DNA of 64,000 nt from Verpa conica (Eukaryota > Ascomycota > Pezizomycetes > Pezizales > Morchellaceae). The translations under genes were made by a program, and so were the position numbers. The stretch covers positions 496,001 to 560,000 of the forward strand of contig JAUFSD010000001.1 in NCBI GenBank assembly GCA_033030425.1. The letters run 5' to 3'. This document shows, piece after piece, positions 1 to 13,317 of this stretch (its first letter is position 1; every line of letters starts with the position of its first letter). A model generated the notes under the pieces. It was given only the letters and a program-made list of their open reading frames with translations. It had not been told where the DNA came from and searched no databases.

Positions 1-3000
1 TATGCTTATTGTAATTAGAGGACGACTAAAAACGTACTTCTCTTAGGAGAGGTTTATTGGGGGCTGATCTATATAAAGTATTTTGGGGCCCAGGTTACAT
101 TCAGATTTTAGTACTTGTGCAACAATGTATGCGCATGAACTGTGAATAGTCTCAGTAGAATGAACCCCCCATGTCCAAATTAAATGCCCAATGATAACTA
201 ATCGTCAAACAGGACCCATAGTTAAATCCCCGGAATATCCTATTATCGTAAATTTTAATCTCTCCATTGCTGACCCGGTTATCTTGATACGTTAATACTT
301 CCCTAGCTAATAACTCATACGATCGTCACAAGGGAGCCGATAGTGGATCGGGCTCGGAGAGACTCACCTCCGACCTCGCCTATGTGCGCCACAAAATAAA
401 ATTACTTCTTTTACAGTGACATATTTGTTAGCTTGAGAATGGAGATTAAGATTAAGATAGGTTATATATGCTCATGGATAGTGTCAGGATATATACATAG
501 TGTAACTCATGGACAGTCACTCGAATGGGAAATATTAGCCGTATATATATATCACTCCCTAATACAAGTTGAATAGCCCCTTCTTGTTTGTATCTGGGAT
601 TGGTTTTGGATGGCTGCTATGGACCGTGAGACGTGTTATTTAATCTTGGGTATTCTATCGCGCTATTAATAATACAGGGTAACCATGTAGGAATCACGGA
701 AGTGACTACTTTGATCTCTTTGGGATGCCCCTAAAGCGCTATGACCCCCACCCTAAACTCTTCAATAATACTCATATTAACCGTCCCAATGTTAACCGCA
801 GGTTATACACCCCTTACTCCAAATATTCCCTCCAGGGTAGCCATTATAAAGTTAAGTGCCTTTCTTCTCCCCACTAGATTTACTACGTTCAGAACTTCAG
901 ACCTCTAGATCATGCCATCCACATGGGTCACAAAATACACAGATATTACCATCAGTATAGAACTCTTAAACATGGATACAGTACAATGGTCATATAAGGG
1001 TATTCAACTTATAATGGCATGTATCCCGTATCGTAATAGGGTTATTTTATATGTACTACTGATTTTCTATAAGAACATTCTCCCTATAAGACATACGGGT
1101 ATGAAATTGTTCTAACTCCATATCTTCATAGGGCAGTTATCCTTTATCAACGTATTTCGCGACTCCAGAGAATTTTAGGAGCTAAGGCTCTACAGTAAAG
1201 AAAGCTTCTAGCTCCTTAACCCCAACTGTCACTAAAGAAGTACTTGTGCTACTTATCTAAAAGAGCAGATTGTATTCAAGAGACCAATCCGTGCGTCTAG
1301 TGACTTAGATAAGGGATTAATTACATCTGGGGTTTGATGGTACTAACAGATATGCTGGACTTGAGGGAAATGGCTTTCGTTCCTCGAGAGATTCCTATAT
1401 TATATCAGGGCATGAGGGATTGAGCTCACTAGGGTAGGAAAATGATCTAGGCAGAGGGAGCAGAGCTCGGTGTTACAGGTGTCTTCGGGCTTAGGGTCGC
1501 AACTGATAATTGATAGTTCGTGGAGATTCACGACTTCGAAGTGCTAGTATAAGTATAGTGGGTAGGTATCGGTTTTAATTCCTAAGGCTTGTTTACCGAT
1601 TAGACTTACAAATTATACCCGAAAAATTATAGAGTTCTTATAGTAGCATCTAGGAACTTAGGGACATATATTTTATATTCAGAAAAAAACGCAGTTTCCG
1701 ATATAGAAAGGTCTTTAGAGGCCTTCTAAGGTATATATACAGTATTTTTCAGCAGAAGTAGGGAATTAAAAGTCGGCTTACACTTACTCTCTGCCCCATA
1801 CCTAATATGAAGGTCTTCTCCATTATGGCGCTGAACTATTAATCATGCAAGAAAGGGAGTTAAGGGATGTATTCTGCTAACCTAGAAATTTCCTCAAAGA
1901 GAAATTTTATATTAGTGGTGGGCTATTTACACAGTGGGTCATCACTTGACCTATAACGCAATGGCACAGTAAAGCAAACAGGGGCCCAGATTACCAATAA
2001 ACTCACAAATATCTATATATCGATAACAGAATTATTCTTAAACTAGAATCATCCTAGTTACATAGTTTTATTTGGATGCCTTAAGGTGCCTAACTTAGGA
2101 GAGCCAATAAAGAAAGGTCCTGGCAGCGTCTTTCGTTCCGGGCTCTAAGGACCTTTACGCCTATACACAAAGGTATATCTAGCTAGGGAGCGAAGAGGGT
2201 GATGTCATACTCAGGAGCGTACCCATACGGAAAAATTATACGTAGTTTGGAGTACGCTAGTCGACACATCATCACCTTCCAGTTATACACAGCTTGCTAG
2301 TCCTGAACAGAAGCGAGCCACAGTAGGCTTATTACTAAAGTTATTAGATGCTTTTAATAGTATAGCCTTATCCGGAATCGAAGGGTGTCTGGTTGGCGGA
2401 GAGATCTGCTAGTATGGGGGAAAGATACTAGTGTAGTTATACTTTTATTTAGCAATTATATTTGTCTAAGTGGAAATTATCTCCCTAAGTGTCTAAAACA
2501 AAGAAGCTCGAGAACAGTCTCCCCTCGGCGGCCCCAAAATGAGACTAATCATAATATTCTAAGTATTCCGTGTAAGTTAGCTAGAGATAATATCTCTAAA
2601 ACCCTTTCCTACTCTCATACAGTTCAGTGAGTTCAACCAGTCAATAAAAAAAGGCTACTCATTTAGGGAACGTACAAGATCTCCTGCCTGCTCCAGAGCT
2701 CTTTTGACGGGAAAATCAATTTCTATATCTTCTAAACGTTGAAGTTTCCCAAAGAAGATAGGTCTGTTTGGTATATAGGAATTTTAAAAAATACCTTCCC
2801 CAATGTATTCGTATGAATACTCAGGAAATCCAAGCATTCGAATTCTCATTTATCCCCGCTAATATCTAAACAGATTACCAGCTATTGTAGATAGTTAGCT
2901 CTATAACTAGTAGTGCTATACCTTAACCTCAAGAAATATCAATACCAACCTATACTTACTTGCACATTCTCAATCTCCGCATGTTATTCAGTACTGCCAC

Positions 3001-4057
3001 AATCTTTAGCCACATAACCTCCATAACACTTTGCTTATACTGCGGTTCTCATTTACCCAATTTATCCATACCACTAATGGTAAATGTCTCTACAACACCC
3101 ATATCTCTATTTGTATTATAGAGAATCTATTCTTATAAAGATTATTTTTATACCATCGCACAGCAGGAACTTGAGATAGTCAAGTCTAATATTATGTGTA
3201 ACCATAATGGCTTAGATTGCGAAAGGCTTGACCTAAATACTTTTGGCTTGTTTCTTTAAATGAGCATCTAAGTTTTACGACGTGAATCAGAATTCTACAA
3301 CATAGTAGCTAGAATTATAACTATCGGTGCTCATACTTCCAAAGCTCACACGTGGCCACCTAAATTACTTGGACAAAGGCCTTTAGGAGTCCACCTTAAG
3401 TTATCTGGGTGTATATACGAGCGGCGTACCCTGTCAACTATTTCACTCCGGCGTACCCAGCATGAACTCATGACCTAGATCCTCCCACGTTCAGTAATAT
3501 AGATGGGGCGATTTTCCCAGGAAATCTACTTATAGTTAGTACTCGGGAAGATATAATACAGAACACCGAGACAGTGGTCAGGCAGCACGTTGCCTTGTCA
3601 AAAGTCCGAAGAGATCTTAAAACCTACCCCGATATGCACCCCAGGATCTTCTCGCGGGGAAGCGCGAACACATCCGTGACTAGGGTCTTAGCGAACTCTA
3701 TCCGTTAACTGATCAACAATTCCATTCCAACGACCAGTGTATGAGGTCGCGAGAACAAGAACCCGGAACGAGCTGGCTAAATACAGACCTTTACGTTTAT
3801 TTCTTCGGGGCGCTCGCCTAAACAAATCTCGAGTGAATGCGGGGATTTCCCCACAAAAGTCGTGATATCCGGATAAACCCCTGCAGTCAACGGATTAGAG
3901 AGCGGGGTGAGATAGGGCCTACGTAGGAGAATATTCCTAGAGTTTTCTCGTCTTGGTTTTTAGGAATGATTTCGCGGAATTGAAATAGAGGGTATCGCCC
4001 TGTTTTCTGGGTTGAAATGTACCTGCCCCTGGTTCCACGATAACCTGAGCTGACACG
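1..4057. other. Gene-free interval
   Basis: No reading frame here looks coding: frames are short, lack recognisable motifs and cannot be joined across plausible introns. I see no tRNA A/B-box pair, no long terminal repeat and no transposase or reverse transcriptase remnant. The last few hundred bases must carry the promoter of the transporter starting at 4058, but no clear TATA box stands out. Confidence 0.6.
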
Positions 4058-6219
4058 ATGTCTCCCCCTACTACTTTAAACCCAAAGTTTATTGATCTTA
4101 TCAAAGATGACCATACACCATGGTACAAGAAACCAAATCTCCGAAGTCTTTATCTATTTCTCGTTCCAGCAGCTATGGGGGTTGAATGGACCTCAGGCTT
4201 CGATGGCTCCATCATGAACGGACTACAAGCTGTTGATACCTGGGACTCCTGTATGTGAAATTAAAATTCATAATTAAGGGTACTTTACTAAATTTTCTTA
4301 TGCCATTATAAGATTTCAACCACCCTCGCGGAGCTATTTTGGGAATTATGAACTCAATTTACTCCCTAGGAGCGCTATCAATGATGCCAATTGTCCCGTG
4401 GGTCAACGATAGATACGGGCGAAGGATGTCTATTATTGTCGGTAGTATCATTATGGTAGTTGGCGCAATACTACAGACATGCTCGGTACACTGTAAGACA
4501 CCTTCTAGCTTAGATACAGCTTGTACGAGCTCTGACTCTCGGGATATAGTGGGGATGTTTCTTGCCTCTCGCTTCATACTTGGAATGGGGATCCCATACG
4601 CTCTGTCTGGTAAGAAAACAAGGTGGACTTTCAATTAAAGAGTAGCTAATGTGGTTTATTTGTTCTTTAGGGGGCTCGCAACTCATTGGGGAATTGGCTT
4701 ATCATAAAGAGCGTGCAGTGCTGACTTCTGCATTCAACGTAAGCTGGTGGGTACTCGTATCTCTATAACAATTCTGGAAGATTTATTATTAACACCTCCC
4801 TCCAGGTATATCGGAGGAATTATTGCAGCTGGTGTAACTTTGGGTACTTTCCAAATCCCCACTGGTGCGTAATGAAGCGATTCCTACATCTCAGCTCCTA
4901 TCAACAAGTGTTACCAAGGATACTAATACCAACCTATATATCCTAGATTGGGCATGGCGCATTCCTTCAGCTCTACAAGTGGTACCGTCGGCCTTTCAGC
5001 TCGTTTTCATTTGGTAAGCTTCCAGGAACTCTGAGACCCAGTAATAGGAGGTTGATTTTCCATTTAGGGGTGTTCCAGAGAGTCCTAGATGGCTCGTTTC
5101 CAAAGACCGCGCAAAAGAAGCTTACGACATTCTCGTAAAATACCATGGTGAAGGCGACCCAAATAACGAATTCGTCAAAGCCGAATATGCCGAAATGATA
5201 GCTACGATCCAAATGGACATGGAGCAAAAAAAGCGTACATGGGGCGAGCTCATTTCCACACCTGCCAACATCAAACGATGCGCCCTTGTTGCTTTCATCG
5301 GAACCTTCAGTCAATGGAGTGGTAACGGTCTTGTTTCGTACTACCTAGCCCGCGTGCTCGAAACCGTTGGTATCGACTCAAAACGAACGCAGAATAAAGT
5401 CAACCTCGGACTAAACTGCTGGAATCTGGTGACAGGGTTTACAGCGAGTTATTTGGTTAGTCTTACACCTAGGAGAGTGATGTATCTTACGAGTGTGACT
5501 GGCATGTTCATCACTTTTGCCGCATGGACGGGGGCGAGTGCGAGTTTTGCAAGCACCCACGATACGAAAGCTGCTGCTGCAGTTGTTGCTATGATTTTCC
5601 TCTACTGTAGGCCTTCTTCCTCCTTGTCATAGGGTATCTGTTTATTGCCGCATAATTACTTATATTTCTAGACCCATTCTACAATGGTGCTCCATTGACG
5701 CAAGTTTACCCGCCATGAGTAGAGAAAGAAAGACATCTACTAAAATCTCTTTAGCTACACCTACACAATTGAGCTTTTCCCCTTCACCATGCGGGCAAAG
5801 GGTACAGTCGTAGTCCAAACATTCTCCCGCGCCGCATCATTCTTCAATCAGTTCGTCAACCCCATTGGTCTTGCTGCAATCGGCTGGAAATACTATATTG
5901 TGTATACTGTCTGGCTAGCTATTGAAGGAATTGGTAATCAACCCCCGGCCCGTGTACTGGAAATATAAGAAATTCAACATTTATTTAACGCCTCATGAAA
6001 TAGTGATTTATTTTACATTCCCGGAAACGAAAGATAAAACCCTAGAGGATCTTGCCTTTAGTAAGACCCCTAAAACTCCCCTTGGGCGCTGAAGGAATTT
6101 ATTTCTAATGATATATAGTTTTTGAGGGCGATGATAAGACAGCGGAGCAGGCAAAGAGGTCAAATATTCAGAAAGATGCGATCGAAAATACCACGGTCAA
6201 CTTCCCGGAAAAGGTATAA
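4058..6219 (+). CDS. MFS sugar transporter (lactose/hexose permease-like)
   Basis: Predicted plasma-membrane sugar:proton symporter of the major facilitator superfamily, 531 aa. I built ten exons: 4058-4250, 4313-4609, 4671-4746, 4806-4864, 4947-5013, 5068-5606, 5672-5699, 5755-5933, 6004-6060 and 6119-6219. They join in phase to 532 codons including the stop. Family signatures are present: YFNHPRG after the first helix, DRYGRR in the loop after helix 2, ELAYHKERAVLTS and SWYIGGIIAAG around helices 4-5, PESPRWL in the central loop, YTYTIELFPFTMRAKG in the second half and PETKDKTLEDLAF at the C terminus. These resemble fungal lactose permease-like carriers; the true substrate cannot be read from sequence. 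The intron at 5700-5754 starts with GCAAGT instead of GT, and exon 7 is only 28 nt. Confidence 0.9.
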
Positions 6220-6819
6220 GTACATATCGTCTGGATGAGCTTTTGTATCTAGCTTCTGATGAGTAATAATATCGTGGACCCCCACTTATTTATGATTTCT
6301 ATGAAATATCAGGCGAGGTTTCTAGGAGTGATTTCACCATAACAGCCCAAGTTGTGAAAGGTGGCGAGAAGATAGTACAGACTAGGAACATAAACGTGTA
6401 GCGCTCGAGGGCTCCATGTATTCATGATTAATTAGTTCATTCATAAACGTAGCTGGGGGAAAGAGTAGCGAGTGATCTCTTATGACCTTAGATGAACCAC
6501 AGATTCTTATCGTATGCGTATAAAACGAATTCAATGAGACCATATCAAAGAGGCTGTATATAACAATATATGAGGATAATGCAATGTAACCCAATGCCCT
6601 TCCTCCTCTTGCTCTCTATCACGATAAACCAAGGCCAAAAAATAAAATAAAAATGCACAAGCCACTAAAAAAACAGATGCAATGCAAACCATCGAGAGTA
6701 AAAGAGTAACAACCCAATCCAACACCCACAGATCCCTAATTATTATATATACAACCCACACCTCACAGCACAATGAACACTAAATCCAAAATCCAAAATC
6801 CAACAAACCCCCCAAAAAG
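6220..6819. other. Convergent intergenic gap
   Basis: About 600 bp between the 3' ends of the transporter (+) and the RING protein gene (-). It should hold both 3' untranslated regions. The part next to the RING gene is A/C-rich. No gene seen. Confidence 0.5.
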
Positions 6820-9462
6820 CTAAGGGATATATATCCTACTAAACCCTTCCAAAGGACTCCTACAAGTAACACAGTTCGCAAAGTTATTCAACGCCAAACA
6901 AACTCTACAATCCTCACAGAGCGCCAGACATCGACAGGGCCACACCAATATTGTCCTCTGGGCGCTTTGACAGACCACACATTGCGGTCCTCCTTCGCTC
7001 TCCTCCTCTTCCTCTCCTTCAATGTCCCTACCTCCATTTTTCTCCCGGCGTCGGTGTAGTAGTACTGACTCGAGGGTCCGCTCCTCATTGTGTCCAGGAT
7101 GGAGAAGTGCACGGTCAGCTTCGAGAGTACGCTCATACCCACTACGCGTAAGGATTTTCGAGGATGTGAGGTGGCGGGCCATGACACGGGCTTGCTCACG
7201 TTGCTCAGGAGTTTGGGGATCGAGGAGGGATGCAAGTTCGAGAGGAGTATTAAAGATTTCGCCGAAGCTAGGAGGATGGTTGTGGTGATTCTGTCGTCTG
7301 TATGGGGACTGTGGTGTCGGAGTAGTTTGTCCGGAAGGACATTCAGATTCAGACTCCCATTCCGACTCGCTGAAGACGGTGGCACGATCATCGTTATCAT
7401 AATCACCAGCCATAGATACATCATCAGGGGAGTAATCTCCAGACTCATCCGTTTCACCCCACAAACCACCCCGAAGAAAGCGGTTATATAGCGCGCTTCC
7501 CTCATCCCCCACTTCAGCCTCTTGTTCATTCTCAAACAGCCCCTCACCAACCTGTAATTCTGCAGCTATCCCACCAGCTCCATTCCTCCTCCTCCCGAAC
7601 GCACGCCACACCCAGCTGCTCGTGCACCTAACAAGCACAACCCCAACACCTCTCACCATCTCCCCCGCACCAACCCACTTACTCGCATTAGCAGCCTTCT
7701 GCGCACCAATAAGACCCTTTACATCTTTCCTTTCTCTCGCATATGGTCCCCTCCCACCCCCGCTCTCCACCGTCCCCGCCTCGGACACGCGGACTATTCC
7801 TACCCCCATGCGGCGCTGGCTATCCAGCATCTTTGCCTTTTGTGACTCCAGCCATGTCCATGTGGGAACACGCACACTACGCCCCTCATTGAGGTATGTC
7901 GCCTCTGATGCGGCAGTAAGACACATGAAGCCAAGTTTCAATAAAGTTGTATAAAAGTCTTCTGCCATATTGATTGTCACAGTGCTAAGTGTCAAATTTG
8001 CACGTAAATTCTCAAATCCGATCTTGAAACTTGGCCTCGCAGGAGATGGTGGCGGTGGAAATAGCGACGAGAGGAGAAGCGCCAGAACGTATATGACCGC
8101 GCAGAAGCTGATGCCCGTGAAGATGAGCAAGTGTGGGATGAAACCGACAACACAAACAGTAGGAAAATCGAGCACACCGCTCGATCCACCACGTTTAAGA
8201 GCCCATGCGAAGCCACAGAGAAAGGCGATTCCAAAAAATCCAGTAGATAGAAGACGGTACCGAGATTGGAGTCCGAAAACACCGAGAATGTGAGATGTGA
8301 GATGACCGAGTGCTGATATAAGTCCAATGTAGAGAACCTCTGGAGCAACATTTTTATCACTGTAGACTTTTACCCTTTGCTCTTCTTCTTTCTTCTCTCC
8401 CTTAATCTCTTCACCCCTTTCCCCAGATCCTGTGACCTCGGTTCCACTATTACTTTCTTCATCCCCCTCTTCAGTGATCACGGAACGAATAACAAACGGT
8501 TTCCGTTTCGCCTGTGCCTCAGCCTCTGCAAACGCCAAAGAATGCTCTAACAGCGTCATTCCCGTCTCGGCTGCCGGATTTCTCCCTGTAATCGCGCATA
8601 AGAAGATTTCAGTAAACTGACTGATACATAATGTCTTATACAATGGCCACAGTAGCTCGAGGCTTCCCTTTGGTCTCGGAAGCTTTTCAACCCCATCTCC
8701 AGCATCCTCCGGTGGAGTAAGACCGCCCCACTCAGCAACGTTATCAATCCAGGCTTCGTCCGGGATCATTCCGGCGGCTTGGCAAACCTGGTTGTCATCC
8801 ATCCACCATGTCCCTGCGTACCCAACCTGCCAGAGGAAGCCCCCGCTTGTAGAACCGCCCTTATAGAGCCCGCTAGATTGGCAGCGCATAGCGAGCATGA
8901 GACCCCGAACACTATAGAAGCCGAGGATGATAGGTATAAGGCGCGTTAGGAGGCGGATCTTGAAGGGAAGGCGGAGTGGGCGGCGGAGTGAGGCATAGAT
9001 CATTGTTCGGTTCAGCAAGACTGCCTATAGGAGACATTTTTAGCTCTATGAATTGGTTGTCGAAAGCCGAAAAGAGATATCTGCTCTCGTGGGGAGCAAT
9101 CCGAAGCTTAAGTGTGGAGGTGAGAGAAGAAGAAAACATACCATAAACAAACACATGATCGCCCAGGGACTCGTGATATAAGTAAACACATTCCCAACAC
9201 CCCTCGACGCATCAGCCATATCATCCTTCACAGCTCTCCCGGCAGCGGCAGCGGCAGTAGCAGCAGTCTCGCTCGCAGCAGCGCTACCCCCGACATCAGT
9301 CCCCGCCTCCGCCCCCGCCTGCGCGAAAACGCCCGCGTCGTCGCCGTCACCGAGATAGCCGAAGCTCATCAAGTTGAGAAACTCGCGCTGAAAAGTGTTC
9401 CAAAAACTACTCTGGAACCCGCCACCAGGAGGGGGGGGAGCCTGAGAAATTGCTGTTTCCAT
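6820..9462 (-). CDS. Multi-spanning membrane RING-finger E3 ubiquitin ligase (Asi3-like)
   Basis: 841-aa membrane protein with a C-terminal RING, read as two exons: 9462-9142 and 9024-6820, with an intron of 117 nt between them. The ATG at 9462 is the first good start in frame. Hydrophobic stretches appear near residues 93-107 and just after the splice, and again in the middle (around VLYIGLISALGHLTS, FFGIAFLCGFAWAL and a long run before SLFPPPPS). An acidic, serine-rich loop follows. The last 53 residues form a RING: CVVC, then PCRC, CEDC and CVTC, with a cysteine where classical C3HC4 fingers have histidine. This layout matches fungal proteins annotated as ubiquitin-protein ligase/Asi3-like at the inner nuclear membrane or ER. 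Family name is from memory of the motif; the RING itself is clear. Confidence 0.8.
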
Positions 9463-11330
9463 GATTTGACCGAAGCACACCAGAGCTTGGTGCTTCCGAA
9501 GGGGAGGTTTGCAACTGGAGAAGAGGGAAGGGCTAGAGTACTAGAAATCGAGGTGAGTGCGGGCCGGGTGCATGGCATGGATAGATAGATACTTGGAGGC
9601 AGACATACAATATTGGTGTTGGCTGGAATGCTGGGCCGTGCGGCTAAACCGCTGGTGGCACCTGCGAGATCCCTGGCCTGGGAAACCCTATGAACACACC
9701 TGCCTCTCAGATGGAAGAAACCAGATCGAACTGATAAGATTAGATTGTGGGGGGTAGGTAGGATGATTGGACTCTGTTTCCTCTCAAGGGCTGTGGTGAT
9801 TGGAAAAGGGGTAAATCTCTGGAGTTTAAGCCAAGAACAAAACTCACAATTACTACATAAATGCTATATGCAGCTACCCTTTAAGCCCAAGTTGGAATTA
9901 GCCAATAGATACCCTGCATGCTCTTCCTGTAACAATTCCAGAAACTGATACTTGACCTGAGTCTCTGATGCAGCATCAACTACATACATATATTTACTGG
10001 TACTCACGGCTCTTTCGGCCACATGTATCTCCAGGCTTTGGTGTTGAATGGTATATAGAGTCGATCTATCCCCAAGCCGGGTGATGCTTCCCCCGATACC
10101 GGACTTAAAATCAGAATATAAGTCCACAAGTAGCAAAGCAGAGACTACATATAATCCTCAATTCCTCTTCAGGCTGAGTGATATTCCACCATCTAACTCG
10201 AAATTCATAAACTCGCTAGGCTAACCCGAGTGACCTACCGTGAAACTGCATGTACGCGTAGTTCAGCTGAGCCAGCCATAAGGATACATATATAGATCTA
10301 CATGTAGTAGGTACAGTTCCCGTCTCCCACCAGATGACTATATCATTTGGTTGATTATAATCTGACCTAGGTATCCATTGAGAACGTGCATGAGAGAACC
10401 TTTGTGCTGGGCTTGCACCTACTCTAAATGTACATGATGTCAAATACATGCGCCTGGACTATAGGCAGCCCGGGGCTCGGAACAACCTCAGTAGAGAGTA
10501 AACAATAGTCCAATTAGAGTATTTGGAATCAACACCATGTATACCCGACCCTACCGCTGTGCCGGGTACGTACCACTCATATTACAACCACCAGAGTAAG
10601 GCTAAGTGACTGCGCCATAGCTGCCCAATCCCTTAGTTCCATCCGGCTTGCGTGCAAACATGCCTGGAAATCGCGCGATTGCTCTATACAGCCCACCAAT
10701 TTATGCAGTCATCAATCCCCCACGCCCACAATTTGAAATTCCCCATGCCGAGAAATGATGACAACGAACATGCCCGGCTTACTCTAGGCCCCAGCCAATC
10801 AGCTGTCTCATCCAATACTCCGGAAGGCCGGGGAACTAAGGAATAGTAATCATAGCCAATTATCACTGCCTCCCCCAATTCGCTACTTGCGATACAAAAC
10901 TTCACCCATTCACTTGTACTGGTCGACATCATAGTCACCACGTGACCGGTTAATGCGCAGTTAACCACCAAAAACGCATACGTAGGTATCCAACAACACA
11001 AATACTTGCGTACGGCTCACCTCGGATCGTAAATTCAAACAACCATCAGGTTTTCTAGAACGGGGCCACATAGATAATCAATGGTACCTGCGTGTGTTAC
11101 CTTGAATGGGCAAATGCAGGACCGCCGTGTTATTCCAAATGACAATTCCAATTACAGCGGATAGATTCGGACCGCGAGCAAGCAAGATGATAACATAAAC
11201 AAAGAACTCAAAATTAGCTTCAATGATGTAGTCAGTATGATATAAAGCTCCCTCCCAATACCTCAGCAATTTATCGATAGTTCTCAAGCTACATTGACAT
11301 TCTAAGAATCATCCTTTATCTATTTCCGTC
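9463..11330. other. Gene-free interval
   Basis: Divergent gap between the RING gene (-) and the hydrolase gene (+). No coding frame is supported. It contains one TACATGTA palindrome (10299-10306). Both promoters must lie here. Confidence 0.5.
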
Positions 11331-12581
11331 ATGGTTTTCTTGGGCTTTACCCTCCTCTCTTCAGTCTTGGCTTCGAGCCTCGTCTCTGCTGCCGCAGTCT
11401 CCTCTAGCAGACAATGCAGAGATTTTGATATTCCTCTCACAGTCACTGCCCAAAACGGGATCTACGGTTTCCCTCCGTTGACAACCAATGAGGAAGCCAC
11501 GGACCTGCAATTCACCTTCTCGAGGCGTGATACACCGGCGGGCAGTGTGCCACTTGGTTATGTGAACATCACAGGAACCTACAACATCAATGCCCGTTTC
11601 TGTACCCCCACAAACAGAGGGAATAGGTCACAGGTAGTGCAAGTCCTTACTCATGGTATCGGGTTCCAAAAATCGTATACATTCCCCATTCTTATCAATT
11701 AGAACCATACAAATTCTAACAACCCAACCAGATACTGGGATCCCGAAATTTCTCGCGCAAACTATTCTTATGTCGATACAGCAATATCAGCCGGCTACTC
11801 AACCTTCTTCTACGACCGTCTTGGAAACGGTAAATCGTCTAAGCCAGACCCCAACAACATTGTACAGTCCTTCACCGAGCTCGCCATCCTTACAAAACTT
11901 ACAACACTTATCCGAACCAACGGTCTCGGCCTGGACTATACTCCGTCAAAGGTTATTCACGTCGGGCACTCGTATGGCTCAGTCCTCTCAAATTACCTTG
12001 CATCAACACATCCGGAATTGTCAGATGGGCTTATCTTGACCGGATACTCCCATAATTCATCATACACAAACAGCGCCATCACTTCATGGGGTTTTGAGAT
12101 CGCGAGGCTGCAGTCCCCCCGTAAATTTAAAGAGTTTGTGAGCGAGTACTTCACCTGGGCGACTAAATGGTCGAATCAGCTTTTCTTCCTTAAGTACCCC
12201 TTCTTCAGTGAGGAAGCCTTGAACTACGGAGAGGACAACAAGCAGCCAACCGGTCTTGGGACATTGATGAGTCTCTCCGCTGGTAATTTCTTTGCTAAAA
12301 CATTCAGTGGACCAGTTTTGGTATGTTTCCATTACTCCTCTAGTACACGTCATGAAGACGCTGTTTGCTAACTTGCATAGATCATCACTGGTCAATACGA
12401 TCTACCATTCTGTGGTGGCAATTGCACTGGTATTTTGGAGAGCAGCTCGCAGTTTTTCCCATCGTCAAGCTCGTTTAAGACGGTTGTTCACCCTGACGCT
12501 GGACACGGGATTAATCTCCACTTGAATGCGCAGGTGGCGTTTAAGAGTATCCTTGGTTTCTTGAGCGCGAGTGGGTTGTAG
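11331..12581 (+). CDS. Secreted alpha/beta-fold hydrolase (lipase/esterase-like)
   Basis: 377-aa predicted secreted hydrolase in three exons: 11331-11674, 11732-12320 and 12381-12581, both introns in phase. The first ~20 residues are a signal peptide (hydrophobic core followed by SAAAVSS). The fold signature is LTHGIGFQKSYWD (oxyanion loop), then GHSYGS with nucleophile Ser195. Asp318 (in TGQYDLPFC) and His353 (in DAGHGINLH) complete a catalytic triad in the right order and spacing. Cysteines at 322 and 326 suggest a disulphide. It resembles ascomycete secreted alpha/beta hydrolases of unknown substrate; lipase or esterase activity is inferred, not shown. No functional link to its neighbours is visible. 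Confidence 0.88.
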
Positions 12582-13227
12582 GCTGTATCAGTAGAGAGAG
12601 ATTCATACATCACTTTCATTTGTTATTTTATTGGGTGTGTAATCTGAAGATAGACATAGTGTTCATGAGTGTGTATTTTTGTTAGATGAATAATAATATA
12701 CATGCAAGAGTCTAGATTCACGGTCTTTTTATTAAAATTTCCCCAGAGACAATCTTTCCTCTCTCCGAGGAACTCATTTACACATCATTCCCTAGGCAGA
12801 TGCTATTTTGGGACCATCATGGACTTTAGGGAAACCGAGTGACGTTTTATGATTGATCCTACTATAATTATTGATGATGGTAGAGCTCAGAGCCGCGGGT
12901 GTTGTTATGACGCAACAAGTGTGGGTGTATGACCAATAGGACACGTCACAGCAGGATCTCACAAACCAGAACCAAAAATAACTACTACGTACCACTAGCT
13001 GTACGTCACTAAAAAATATAATAAATAATCTCCACTAGGATTATTTGTCCAGCAACCTGTTTTTGTATATGAAAATTAACCATTAGGCTCTTTCGCTTAA
13101 TATATATATTGCTTAATGATGAACACCAATGGTGTGAAACTGTTCAAGGGCCGGGGGGTTCCATTATCCTACTGGTATTGACCTCAATCATGTGACCGTT
13201 GTGGCTATAAGAAACATCTTATCTAAT

Positions 13228-13317
<90 letters not shown>

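Noticed and set aside
5581..5680. Apparent frameshift in the MFS gene (a stop shortly after IFLYC)
   Set aside because: Resolved by an ordinary intron at 5607-5671 followed by the GC-AG intron; the joined protein matches the family without gaps.
7090..8293. Several plus-strand frames of 100-130 codons
   Set aside because: They are antisense shadows of the RING protein gene and have no domain of their own.
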